A program made the position numbers and the translations under genes. This document shows, one piece after another, positions 1 through 8,260 of a stretch of DNA of 64,000 bases (positions are counted from its first letter, which is position 1; every line of letters begins with the position of its first letter). This DNA is from CAWJFJ01 sp963800065. Its GTDB lineage: Bacteria > Actinomycetota > Acidimicrobiia > Acidimicrobiales > UBA8190. Location of the stretch: the NCBI GenBank assembly GCA_963800065.1, contig CAWCZO010000008.1:248001-312000 (forward strand), written 5' to 3'. A model generated the notes under the pieces. The model did no database searches. It saw only the letters and a program-made list of their open reading frames with translations, and had not been told where the DNA came from.

Positions 1-1
1 G

Positions 2-2170
2 GTCGAGACCCGGTGCCCGCCGGAGGTCCCCCGGGCCCTTCTCGACGCCCCCTCCGAGAGCCTGCCCGTCTTCTGGGACGAACTCGCCGGCCAGGGTTGG
101 CTGGGGATCCACGTGGCCGAGGAATACGGCGGTCAGGGCTTCGGCCTGGTGGAGCTGGCCGTGGTGGTCGAGGAGCTGGCCCGCGCCGCCGCCCCCGGTC
201 CGGTCCTCACCACCATGCTGGCCGCCGCCGTCCTGGCCGGATCGTCGGACCCCGCCGACGCCAAGGAGCTGCTGCCCCGGATCGTCGACGGGAGCATGCC
301 GGCCGTCGTGAGCCTGCCCGGCAGCGGCTGTCTGTCGGCCGTCACCGGAGCCGACGGATCGGTGACCCTGAATGGGACCGTCCGCCCCGTCCTGGCCGCC
401 GGCGCCGGCGCCCGCCTGGTTCTCGTGCCGGCCCACCCCTCCGATGCGCCCGGTGCGACGTTCTGGTGCGCCCTCGAGCTCGACGCCGCCGGGGTCAGCG
501 TGGAGCCGCTGGCCAGCCTGGACCCGACCCGGCGGGTGGCGGCCGTCGCCGTGACCGGTGCCGTCGTCGCCCCCGAGCGCCGCTTGGGGGGGGTGACCAC
601 CGGGCTGGTGAACGAACGGGCCCTGGCCGTGGCCGCCGCCGAGTGCGCCGGCGGGGCCCGGTGGTGTCTGGAGACGGCCACCGACTACGCCAAGGACCGC
701 CGCCAGTTCGGCCGGGCCATCGGCCAGTTCCAGGCCGTCAAGCACCGGCTGGCCGACATGCTGGTCTCCGTCGAGCAGGTCACGGCCCTGGCCTGGGACG
801 CCGCCCGGGCCACCGACGGCGGCGACGCCGATCAGGCCGAGCTGGCTTCCGTGCTGGCCGGAGCGCTCGGCTTCGATGCCTATGTGGAGGCGGCCAAGGG
901 GTGCGTCCAGGTCCTCGGGGGGATGGGCTTCACCTGGGAGCACGACGCCCACATCCATCTGCGCCGCGCCCTCTCCCTGCGGCAGCTGCACGGAGGATCA
1001 CCGGCGCTTCGTCGGGCGGCATCGGCGGCGGCGCTCTCGGGCCGACGCCGGATGCTCACCACCGAGCTGCCGCCGGACGCCGAGAGCCTGCGGGGCGAGA
1101 TCCACGCCATCGTGGCCGAGATCGCCGCCGCCTCGGGCACCACCGAGAAGCGCCGGCTGATCGTGGCCCACGGGCTGCTGGCCCCCCACTGGCCCGTCCC
1201 CTACGGACGCGGCGCCGGTCCCGTCGAGCAGCTGGTCATCGACGAGGAGATGGCCGCCGCCGGGGTGTTCCGGCCGTCCATCGCCGTGGGGGCGTGGGCC
1301 CTGCCCACCATCATCGCCCACGGGACGCCCGAGCAGCAGGAGCGCTTCGTCGGCCCCACCCTGGAGGGGAAGATCGGATGGTGCCAGCTCTTCAGCGAGC
1401 CGGGGGCGGGCAGCGACCTCGCCGCGCTGTCGATGCGGGCCACCCGTGACGGCGCCGGCTTCGTCCTGAACGGCCAGAAGGTGTGGACGTCGATGGCCCA
1501 GAAGGCCGACTGGGGGATCTGCCTGGCCCGGACCGACCCCGAGGCGCCCAAGCACGAGGGGATCACCTACTTCCTGGTCGACATGCGCAGCGACGGGATC
1601 GAGGTCCGGCCGTTGCGCGAGATCACCGGCGCGGCCATGTTCAACGAGGTCTTCTTCACCGACGTCTTCGTTCCCGACGACTGCGTGGTGGGCGCCGTCA
1701 ACGGCGGCTGGCGGCTGGCCCGGACCACTCTGGCCAACGAGCGGGTCTCGATGTCGTCGGGGGCCAGTTTCGGGCTGGGGATCGAGGCCATGCTGGGCTC
1801 GCTCGACAGCGGTCCCTGGGCCGACGACGCCGTCGTCCTCGACGAGATCGGGGGACTGCTGGCCGAGGCCCAGTCCATCGCCCTCCTCGGGGCGCGGACC
1901 ACGCTCCGCTCGGTCTCGGGGGTGGAGCCGGGCCCCGAGGCGAGCGTCCGGAAGCTGCTGGGGGTGGAGCACGAGCAGCGGGTCCAGGAGCTCGGTCTCG
2001 TCCTCCTGGGCGCCGACGGGGCGTCGACCGAGGGCGCCGGGGCCCAGTGGAGCCACGGCTTCCTCTCCACCCGGTGCCTCACCATCGCCGGCGGGACGTC
2101 GGAGGTCCAGCGCAACGTGATCGGCGAGCGGATCCTCGGACTCCCCCGGGATCCGGAGCCGGGACAGTGA
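2..2170 (+). CDS. Two-domain acyl-CoA dehydrogenase (FadE-like), 5' end cut by the window
   Basis: The reading frame is open from the first bases, so the start lies outside the window. The visible part (about 722 residues) holds two acyl-CoA dehydrogenase units in tandem. The first ends with 'YAKDRRQFG' and 'LGGMGFTWEHDAH', the C-terminal helical part of the family. The second starts around base 1060 and has the FAD-binding 'FSEPGAGSD', the substrate-loop 'GQKVWTS' and the C-terminal 'GGTSEVQRNVIGERILGLPR'. The family oxidises acyl-CoA to trans-2-enoyl-CoA with FAD. The fused form (about 700-750 residues) is common in actinobacteria that degrade fatty acids or sterols. The first unit lacks an obvious N-terminal domain because of the cut. 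A MaoC dehydratase follows in the same direction and could act on the enoyl-CoA product. Substrate unknown. Confidence 0.93.
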   Translation, partial: VETRCPPEVPRALLDAPSESLPVFWDELAGQGWLGIHVAEEYGGQGFGLVELAVVVEELARAAAPGPVLTTMLAAAVLAGSSDPADAKELLPRIVDGSMPAVVSLPGSGCLSAVTGADGSVTLNGTVRPVLAAGAGARLVLVPAHPSDAPGATFWCALELDAAGVSVEPLASLDPTRRVAAVAVTGAVVAPERRLGGVTTGLVNERALAVAAAECAGGARWCLETATDYAKDRRQFGRAIGQFQAVKHRLADMLVSVEQVTALAWDAARATDGGDADQAELASVLAGALGFDAYVEAAKGCVQVLGGMGFTWEHDAHIHLRRALSLRQLHGGSPALRRAASAAALSGRRRMLTTELPPDAESLRGEIHAIVAEIAAASGTTEKRRLIVAHGLLAPHWPVPYGRGAGPVEQLVIDEEMAAAGVFRPSIAVGAWALPTIIAHGTPEQQERFVGPTLEGKIGWCQLFSEPGAGSDLAALSMRATRDGAGFVLNGQKVWTSMAQKADWGICLARTDPEAPKHEGITYFLVDMRSDGIEVRPLREITGAAMFNEVFFTDVFVPDDCVVGAVNGGWRLARTTLANERVSMSSGASFGLGIEAMLGSLDSGPWADDAVVLDEIGGLLAEAQSIALLGARTTLRSVSGVEPGPEASVRKLLGVEHEQRVQELGLVLLGADGASTEGAGAQWSHGFLSTRCLTIAGGTSEVQRNVIGERILGLPRDPEPGQ

Positions 2171-2263
2171 CGGCGGTTTGACAAGATCCGGCCGCGGACC
2201 GCAAGCTGCGGCCGCCCCGGACGGCACCACCCCGGGCGCAAGGACACGGAAGGGGACGACGAC

Positions 2264-2695
2264 ATGGCCGGCGGGACACTGCATTTCGAGGACGTCACAG
2301 AAGGCGACGAGGCTCCGGCCACCAGCCACACGCTCACCCGCACCGACCTGGTCCGCTACGCCGGGGCCTCGGGGGACTACAACCCCATGCACCACGACGA
2401 GATCGCCGCCACCGCCGCCGGGCAGCCGAGCGTCTTCGGGCACGGGATGTTCTCCATGGGCCTGCTGGGGACGGCCCTCACCGATTACGTGGGGGCCGGG
2501 AACGTCCGCCACTACCAGGTGCGGTTCAGCCGCCAGACCTGGCCCGGCGAGGAGCTGACGACCAGGATCGTGGTCAAGGGCAAGCGCGTCGAGGACGCCG
2601 GGAACTTGGTCGACCTGGAATGCTCCCTGGCCAACGCCGACGGCGAGGTCAAGGTGGTGGGCGAGGCCACCGCCGTTCTCCCCAGCCGGGGTTGA
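2264..2695 (+). CDS. MaoC-like hot-dog dehydratase / enoyl-CoA hydratase
   Basis: The 143-residue protein has the MaoC hydratase signature: 'YAGASGDYNPMHHDE' (catalytic Asp and His of the hydratase-2 motif) near residues 29-43, then 'GHGMFSMGLLG' in the hot-dog helix. Such single-domain proteins hydrate 2-enoyl-CoA to (R)-3-hydroxyacyl-CoA, often as dimers with a partner subunit. The ATG at 2264 is preceded by 'GGAAGGGGACGAC', a weak purine-rich site. It lies 93 bases behind the acyl-CoA dehydrogenase in the same direction. An (R)-hydroxyacyl-CoA-type SDR faces it on the other strand, so the three could form one beta-oxidation module. Confidence 0.9.
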   Translation: MAGGTLHFEDVTEGDEAPATSHTLTRTDLVRYAGASGDYNPMHHDEIAATAAGQPSVFGHGMFSMGLLGTALTDYVGAGNVRHYQVRFSRQTWPGEELTTRIVVKGKRVEDAGNLVDLECSLANADGEVKVVGEATAVLPSRG

Positions 2696-2700
2696 TCCCG

Positions 2701-2742
2701 GCCGGAGTGGTCTAGCCGGAGTGGTCGAGCCGGAGTTCCCTA
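2701..2742. repeat. Three tandem 14-base repeats between convergent genes
   Basis: Three copies of GCCGGAGTGGTCTA-like units lie head to tail (2701-2714, 2715-2728, 2729-2742). The first two differ at one base and the third is more diverged. The array fills the short gap between the MaoC gene and the convergent SDR and includes the SDR stop codon. No strong hairpin is visible. Confidence 0.75.
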
Positions 2743-3645
2743 GAAGGCCCCGAACGGGGGCACCGACGACTTGTGGGTCTTGAAGAGGGTCGCCTTGTTG
2801 TCGGCCAGCTCCTTCGGGGTCCAGCCGCTGTCGCGCTTCAGCTCACCGGCCGGCTGCCATCCCTGCATGACCCAGACCGACCCGCCGTAGACGACGAAGT
2901 TCTGCCCGTTCACGTCGGCGGCCTCGGGGCTGGCCAGGAAGGCCACCAGAGGGGCCACGTTCTCGGGCCCGAAGGCGTCGAACTTCCCCTCCTCGGCCTT
3001 GGCCATGTCGCCGAAGAGGTCCTCGGTCATCCGGGTCCGGGCCCGCGGCGAGATGGCGTTGACGGTCACCCCGTAGCGTTCGAGCTCGCGGCCGAGGACG
3101 ATCGTCATGGCGGCGATCCCGGCCTTGGCGGCGCCGTAGTTGGCCTGGCCGGCGTTACCGAAGAGGCCGGCCTCCGAGGCGGTGTTGATGATGCGGCCGG
3201 AGACCTCCTCGCCACCCTTGGAGCGGTTCCGCCAGTGGATGGCGGCGAAGTGGGAGGGGGCGAAGTGGCCCTTCAGGTGGACCCGGATGACGTCGTCCCA
3301 GTCGGACTCCTCCATGTTGAACGACATCTTGTCCCGGAGGATGCCGGCGTTGTTGACCAGGATGTCGAGCTGACCCCAGGTGTCGACGGCCTGCTTGACC
3401 AGATTCTCGGCCCCCGTCCAGGAGCTCACGTCGTCCGGGTTGAGCGCAGCCTCGCCGCCGGCGGCCTTGATGTCCTCGACCGTCTGCTGGGCGGGGTGGG
3501 CGTCGGCCCCGGCCCCGTCACGGGAGGCGCCCACGTCGTTGACGATCACCTTGGCGCCCTCGGAGGCCAGAAGCAGCGCCTCAGCGCGTCCGATGCCACG
3601 GCCCGCGCCCGTGACGATGGCGACCTTGCCGTCGAGCATGCCCAT
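2740..3645 (-). CDS. SDR-family oxidoreductase, (3R)-hydroxyacyl-CoA dehydrogenase type
   Basis: The 301-residue short-chain dehydrogenase has the nucleotide-binding 'TGAGRGIGRA' at residues 12-21, 'NNAG' and the catalytic Y-x3-K in 'NYGAAKAG'. The insert after beta-2 ('NDVGASRDGAGADAHPAQQ') and the length near 300 match the dehydrogenase units of peroxisomal multifunctional enzyme type 2 and its bacterial homologues, which oxidise (3R)-hydroxyacyl-CoA with NAD. The ATG at 3645 has an AGGAGG-type site about 8 bases upstream; a second ATG two codons on is also possible. It is convergent with the MaoC gene, whose product makes the matching (R)-hydroxy substrate. The substrate assignment is inference; the fold is clear. 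Confidence 0.9.
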   Translation of the reverse strand: MGMLDGKVAIVTGAGRGIGRAEALLLASEGAKVIVNDVGASRDGAGADAHPAQQTVEDIKAAGGEAALNPDDVSSWTGAENLVKQAVDTWGQLDILVNNAGILRDKMSFNMEESDWDDVIRVHLKGHFAPSHFAAIHWRNRSKGGEEVSGRIINTASEAGLFGNAGQANYGAAKAGIAAMTIVLGRELERYGVTVNAISPRARTRMTEDLFGDMAKAEEGKFDAFGPENVAPLVAFLASPEAADVNGQNFVVYGGSVWVMQGWQPAGELKRDSGWTPKELADNKATLFKTHKSSVPPFGAF

Positions 3646-3776
3646 CAGGTGACCTCCTCAGCTCACACACCGGCCCGGGGACCGGCGCCCGACCGCGCCA
3701 CGTTGACGTCGGCTCGGGAACCCGGGCAGCATGGCCGATGGCCCGAGCCAGGGTCAACACGGGGCGGGGGCCGTGG

Positions 3777-3782
3777 GATCAT
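3777..3782 (+). promoter_or_regulatory. Likely -10 element (GATCAT) for the DUF35 gene
   Basis: GATCAT lies about 7 bases before a predicted transcript start near 3789. The resulting short leader carries AGGAG at 3804-3808 before the ATG at 3820. The position of this element argues against the upstream in-frame ATG at 3781, which overlaps it. Confidence 0.4.
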
Positions 3783-3819
3783 GACGCCCGCCCGCCGAGA
3801 CGCAGGAGAACGTCCAGCC

Positions 3820-4230
3820 ATGGCCCCAACCCGATTCGACCTCCCCACCCCGGACGAGTTCACCCGGCCGTGGTGGGACGCCGCGGCCGAGGGGCGCCTG
3901 GTCATCTCCCGCTGCGCCACCTGCGGCGAGGCCCACTACTACCCCCGGCCCTTCTGTCCCCGCTGCGGGGGCGACGACGTCTCGTGGGAGGACGCCGGCG
4001 GGGGGGCCACCCTCTACACCTGGTCCGTCGTCCACCAGAACGACCTGCCGCCGTTCAACGAGAAGGTCCCCTACGTGGCCGCCGTGGTCGACCTCGACGA
4101 GGGGCCGCGGATGATGACCAACGTCGTCGGCTGCGAGTTCGACGATCTCCGGGTGGGGATGGCCCTGCGGGTCGACTTCGAGGACATCGGCGAGGGCTTC
4201 CACATCCCTGTCTTCCGTCCCGCCACCTGA
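3820..4230 (+). CDS. DUF35 OB-fold protein with N-terminal zinc ribbon
   Basis: The 136-residue protein opens with an amphipathic segment, then the rubredoxin-like zinc ribbon 'CATCGEAHYYPRPFCPRCG' (two C-x2-C pairs), then an OB-fold ('LYTWSVVHQ', 'PYVAAVVDLDEG', 'VGMALRVDFEDI'). This is the DUF35/YgjR architecture of acyl-CoA-associated proteins that partner thiolases or MaoC-type hydratases, for example in sterol side-chain degradation. The ATG at 3820 is chosen because AGGAG lies upstream at 3804-3808. An in-frame ATG at 3781 would add 13 residues that are not typical of the family. An SDR gene follows 12 bases downstream and is probably co-transcribed. Confidence 0.88.
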   Translation: MAPTRFDLPTPDEFTRPWWDAAAEGRLVISRCATCGEAHYYPRPFCPRCGGDDVSWEDAGGGATLYTWSVVHQNDLPPFNEKVPYVAAVVDLDEGPRMMTNVVGCEFDDLRVGMALRVDFEDIGEGFHIPVFRPAT

Positions 4231-4242
4231 GGAGCCGGCGTC

Positions 4243-5001
4243 ATGAGTGGCCCCGAGGGTCGGGTGGCGCTGGTCACCGGGGGGAGCCGGGGGATCGGCC
4301 GGGCCTGCGCCCTGGCCCTGGCCGGTGCCGGCTGCGACGTGGCGGTCAACTACCGCCGCGACGCCGACGCCGCCGCCGAGACGGTGCGGGCCATCGAGGC
4401 CACCGGGCGCCGTGCCGTGGCCTACCGGGCCTCGGTCGACGTGATGGAGGACGACGAAGCGATGGCCCAGTCGGTCCTCGACGACTTCGGCGTGATCGAC
4501 ATCCTCGTCCACTCGGCCGGGATCGCCAGCCGGGGGACGTCGGTGGTGAAGACGGACCCCGACGAGCTCGACCGGGTCCTGCGCACCCATGCCGTGGCCG
4601 CCCACCATCTGTGCCGGCTCCTCGTCCCCTCCATGCGCAACCGCCCCCGGGGCGACGTCGTGTTCGTCTCCAGCGTGGCCGCCCGACTGCTGGCCGCCAA
4701 CGGCGCGCCCTACAACATGGCCAAGGCGGCGCTCGAGGCGTTGGCCATGACACTGGCCAAGGAGGAGCTCCGCCACGGCATCCACGTCAACGTCGTCGCC
4801 CCCGGGCTCGTCGACACCGAGATGGGGCGCCGGCTGGTGAAGGGGGCCATGGGGATCGAGGACATCTCCTCGCTCGACGCCACCGCCCCCTTCGGCCGCG
4901 TCTGCCGGCCCGAGGACGTCGCCGGCGTCGTCGCCTTCCTCTGTTCGGATGAGGCCGGTTACCTCACCGGTCAGGTGATCTCGGTCGACGGAGGCGCCTG
5001 A
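4243..5001 (+). CDS. SDR-family oxidoreductase (FabG-like)
   Basis: The 252-residue classical SDR has 'TGGSRGIGRA' (NADP-type Rossmann motif) at residues 12-21, a 'HSAG' in place of NNAG, a Ser in 'VFVSSVAA', the catalytic Y-x3-K in 'PYNMAKAAL' and the C-terminal 'GYLTGQVISVDGGA'. Such enzymes reduce 3-oxoacyl groups or oxidise the matching alcohols. The start ATG at 4243 sits 12 bases after the DUF35 stop with GAGG nearby, so the two are probably one operon. The exact substrate cannot be told from the sequence. Confidence 0.9.
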   Translation: MSGPEGRVALVTGGSRGIGRACALALAGAGCDVAVNYRRDADAAAETVRAIEATGRRAVAYRASVDVMEDDEAMAQSVLDDFGVIDILVHSAGIASRGTSVVKTDPDELDRVLRTHAVAAHHLCRLLVPSMRNRPRGDVVFVSSVAARLLAANGAPYNMAKAALEALAMTLAKEELRHGIHVNVVAPGLVDTEMGRRLVKGAMGIEDISSLDATAPFGRVCRPEDVAGVVAFLCSDEAGYLTGQVISVDGGA

Positions 5002-5060
5002 GCCGTCTCCCGTGCCTGCATCGGCGTCAAGGTAGGCCGCTGAGCTGCCGATATGTCCCT

Positions 5061-7721
5061 GTGGATCAGCCGCGCCCAGGGAACGACGATTCGGGCGCCG
5101 GCACGACCTTCCTGACCCGGGTACGGACGAGCGTGGCCGACCCGGCGCTGTTCGCCAACCCCCCGGTCGCCGCCCTGTTCTGTCTGTTCCGGTGGCTCCA
5201 CTACATCGCCCCCGAGCCCTACTGGCTCTACATCGTCGTGGTGGTGGGCGGGGGGGCCGCCAGCGTCGTGTCCTCGGCCCTGTGGGCGGACACCGGGCGC
5301 CGGTGGCACATGAGCGCCCACGTCGCCGCCAACATGGCAGTGATCGCTCTCGTCACCTACACCACGGGGTGGGGTCCGATCCTGGCCATCGGTTTCCTCT
5401 TCGGGGCCGCCGCCGCCCTCCAGCATTTCGGGTCGATGGCGAAATGGCCCTGCCTGGTCTCGACCGCCGCCGTCGTCGTCGTCGGTCAACTGGCCATCGC
5501 CCTCCACCTCGCCCCGACACTGATCCACGGGCCCCTCATCCAGGGAGTGGCCGCCCTCGGTCTCATCGGTGTCCTCCTGGTGATCGAGTTCTTCGGACGG
5601 GCCACGGCCGAGCGTGAACAGGTCGAGCTCGAGCTGCGACAGTCCGAGCGACGGTTCAAGGCGCTCGTGTCCAATGCCGCCGACATCATCGTCGTGACCG
5701 ACCAGGCCGGGATCATGCAATACGTCAGCCCCGCCTTCGACCGCATTCTGGGGCGCTCGGCCGATCCCTACCGGAACGAGTCGTTGGGCCACTTCATGCA
5801 CCCCGACGACCTGGAGCGCATCGCCAGTGAGTTCCCGCCGCTCCTGGAGGACCCTTCACTGGTCCTCACCACCGCCGTGCGCAGCCGGGATGCCGAGGGC
5901 CGGTGGCGGCACTTCGAGGCCACCATCACGAACCGGCTGGACGACCCCGACGTGCACGGCATCGTGGGCAACCTCCACGACATCACCGAGCTACGCGGGG
6001 CGCACGAGCGCTTCCGCTCGGCGTTCGAGAACGCCCCCATCGGGATGGCCATGGCCGACCTGAAGGGCCGGATCATCCGAGCCAATCCCGCCATGGGCGA
6101 TATCGTCGGCCGGCTCCCGGAGGATCTGGTCGGGGTGAGCGTCCACGACCTCACACACCCCGACGACCGGGAGACGAGTCGGGCTGAGATGCAGCACCTC
6201 GTCTCGACGGGCTCGACCGGTTACCAGATCGAGAAGCGCTACCTCCACTGCGACGGGCACGAGGTCTGGGTATCGGTGAGCGTCTCGTGCGTGCAGGACG
6301 AGCAGGAACGACCGCTCTACCTGATCGGACAGATCGAGGACGTGACCGAGCGGCGAGCGCTGCGCGAGCGCCTGGCCTTCGCCGCCATCCACGACCCGCT
6401 CACGGGCCTGCCGAACCGCGAGTTGTTCATGGACCGCCTCGAGGTGGCTCTCCGCCATGCCGACCGGGGCCGACAAAGCGTGGCCGTGTTATTCCTCGAC
6501 CTCGATCGCTTCAAGCTCATCAACGACAGCCTGGGCCATGATGTCGGCGATCAGGCTCTGCGTGCGGTGGCCGACCGGTTGAAGAGCGTCATGCGGGCCA
6601 GCGACACGTTGGCCCGTTTCGGCGGCGACGAGTTCACCGTCCTGTGCGATCAGGTCTCCGACGAAATCGACGCCATCGAGGTGGCCCAACGGCTGGTGGT
6701 GGTCATGGGACAGCCGCTCGCTCTGGAGAGCGGCGAGGTCTTCGTCTCCCTGAGCGTCGGGATCGCCCTGTCGAGCCAGGGAGATTCGGGAGCCGTGATA
6801 CTGCGCAACGCCGACATCGCCATGTACCGGGCCAAAGAGCGCGGTCCCTCGCGCGTCGAGGTCTACCGGGAAGACGACGAGCACAACGTGGTCAGCCGCC
6901 TGCGAACCTCCAACGAGCTGCACCGGGCCCTCGAACGAGACGAGCTCGAGCTCCACTACCAGCCGTTCGTCGATCTCCACACCGAGTCGCTGGTGGGGAT
7001 GGAGGCACTGGTGAGGTGGCGACACCCCACCCGGGGGCTGCTGCTCCCCCAGGAGTTCATCCCCTTGGCGGAGGACAGCGGACTGATCCTGCCCGTGGGG
7101 AACTGGGTCCTGAAAGAGGCCTGCCGTCAAGCGTCGGCCTGGCACGCCCTGCGGGCGGAAGCGGGCGAGGAGACCAACCTGCTCAACATCTCGGTCAATG
7201 TCTCCGCCCTCCAGTTGGCCGACCCCGGTTTCCCCGACCAGGTGGCAGAAGCGATAGAGGAGTCCGGGATCGATCCCGATCGGCTCTGGTTGGAGATCAC
7301 CGAGAGCACCTTGATGCGCGACGCCGACGAGGCCGTCGTGGTCCTCCAAGCCTTCCGCGACCTCGGTCTTCACCTCGAGATCGACGACTTCGGGACCGGC
7401 TACTCGTCGCTCAGCTACCTGCAGCGCTTTCCCGTCGAGTGCCTCAAGATCGACCGGAGCTTCGTCGCCGAACTGGATCAGAGATCCGACAGCGCCGCCA
7501 TCGTCAGGGCCATCATCGGACTCGGCGATTCGCTGAGTCTGCCGATCATCGCCGAAGGCGTCGAGCGGCGGACGCAGGTGGAGAGGCTGCGGACCCTCGG
7601 CTGTTACCTGGCCCAGGGCTATCTGTTCGGACGGCCCCTTCCCGCCCGTTCACTGGGCGCCTGCCCCAAGGACGATCTCAGCTCGTGGGATCAGGTGCGA
7701 ACTCCCGCCGTGACGTCGTAG
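5061..7721 (+). CDS. Membrane PAS-PAS-GGDEF-EAL protein for cyclic di-GMP turnover
   Basis: The 886-residue protein has an N-terminal hydrophobic region (about residues 35-175, five or six helices), two PAS domains (about 195-310 and 315-430), a GGDEF domain (about 435-600) and an EAL domain (about 615-870). GGDEF is intact at 521-525, and the inhibitory I-site RASD lies exactly five residues before it (512-515). The EAL motif is at 648-650, and 'DDFGTGYSS' and 'AEGVE' are present, so both synthase and phosphodiesterase sites look complete. The product would sense a signal through PAS and tune the second messenger. The start is GTG at 5061. It lies alone between the SDR operon and a convergent J-domain gene. 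Confidence 0.95.
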   Translation: MDQPRPGNDDSGAGTTFLTRVRTSVADPALFANPPVAALFCLFRWLHYIAPEPYWLYIVVVVGGGAASVVSSALWADTGRRWHMSAHVAANMAVIALVTYTTGWGPILAIGFLFGAAAALQHFGSMAKWPCLVSTAAVVVVGQLAIALHLAPTLIHGPLIQGVAALGLIGVLLVIEFFGRATAEREQVELELRQSERRFKALVSNAADIIVVTDQAGIMQYVSPAFDRILGRSADPYRNESLGHFMHPDDLERIASEFPPLLEDPSLVLTTAVRSRDAEGRWRHFEATITNRLDDPDVHGIVGNLHDITELRGAHERFRSAFENAPIGMAMADLKGRIIRANPAMGDIVGRLPEDLVGVSVHDLTHPDDRETSRAEMQHLVSTGSTGYQIEKRYLHCDGHEVWVSVSVSCVQDEQERPLYLIGQIEDVTERRALRERLAFAAIHDPLTGLPNRELFMDRLEVALRHADRGRQSVAVLFLDLDRFKLINDSLGHDVGDQALRAVADRLKSVMRASDTLARFGGDEFTVLCDQVSDEIDAIEVAQRLVVVMGQPLALESGEVFVSLSVGIALSSQGDSGAVILRNADIAMYRAKERGPSRVEVYREDDEHNVVSRLRTSNELHRALERDELELHYQPFVDLHTESLVGMEALVRWRHPTRGLLLPQEFIPLAEDSGLILPVGNWVLKEACRQASAWHALRAEAGEETNLLNISVNVSALQLADPGFPDQVAEAIEESGIDPDRLWLEITESTLMRDADEAVVVLQAFRDLGLHLEIDDFGTGYSSLSYLQRFPVECLKIDRSFVAELDQRSDSAAIVRAIIGLGDSLSLPIIAEGVERRTQVERLRTLGCYLAQGYLFGRPLPARSLGACPKDDLSSWDQVRTPAVTS

Positions 7722-7740
7722 GCCACGGGGCGACCGTTCT

Positions 7741-8133
7741 TCACCGGCACGCCGTCGCCCGGGCCTTGGTCATCTCGCCGAGCAGGACGGTGTCGAAGTC
7801 GCTTACCGCCGACGTCATGGCCGGCGTCGTCCAGCCACCGGCCGACAGGCGTGCCGGCCCGGCGGTGTCGCCGCCGCCGGTCCACGACCCCGCCGGACGA
7901 CACGGACGAAGCCAGCTGTCGTAGGGCGTGGGGCGGGGCGGGGTCCGGTGGCGGTGGGAGGCCGGGGGACGCCGGACGACCCCGAAGGCCTGAACGACGG
8001 TGGCGAACTCGCCGGCGTCGCCTCCGCTGTCGGGATGGGTCTGCTTGACCCTCCGACGAAAGGCCCGCTGGACCTCGTGGTAGGGGGAGTCCTCCGTCAC
8101 GCCGAGGACCACCCACGGGTTCCTTCCCGTCAT
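7741..8133 (-). CDS. Small J-domain (DnaJ-like) protein
   Basis: The 130-residue protein starts 'MTGRNPWVVLGV' and has a J-domain at about residues 5-55 with the HPD motif in 'RVKQTHPDSGGD', which stimulates Hsp70 ATPases. The rest is Pro/Arg-rich and low in complexity, without the Gly/Phe or zinc-finger regions of true DnaJ. The ATG at 8133 is preferred over an upstream GTG at 8217 because the J-domain starts right after it and AAGGGA lies 7 bases upstream. It is convergent with the GGDEF-EAL gene, 19 bases apart. Its partner and target are unknown. Confidence 0.72.
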   Translation of the reverse strand: MTGRNPWVVLGVTEDSPYHEVQRAFRRRVKQTHPDSGGDAGEFATVVQAFGVVRRPPASHRHRTPPRPTPYDSWLRPCRPAGSWTGGGDTAGPARLSAGGWTTPAMTSAVSDFDTVLLGEMTKARATACR

Positions 8134-8260
8134 GGCACATCCCTTGCTCCACCGGCATCCATGCCGGCCGCGCAGTTCCTTCTGCGCTCCCTCCAACCTC
8201 GGCCTGATCCACCTCACGCTTGAGCCTCTGCCCGGCCTGCTCCCGGAATTGTGAATCGGC

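Noticed and set aside
13..1449. Long Arg/Gly/Pro-rich frame over the acyl-CoA dehydrogenase
   Set aside because: It is out of phase with a clear family protein and has the composition of a shadow frame in high-GC DNA.
998..2512. Long minus-strand frame opposite the acyl-CoA dehydrogenase and MaoC genes
   Set aside because: Antisense shadow; no motif, and it crosses two well supported genes.
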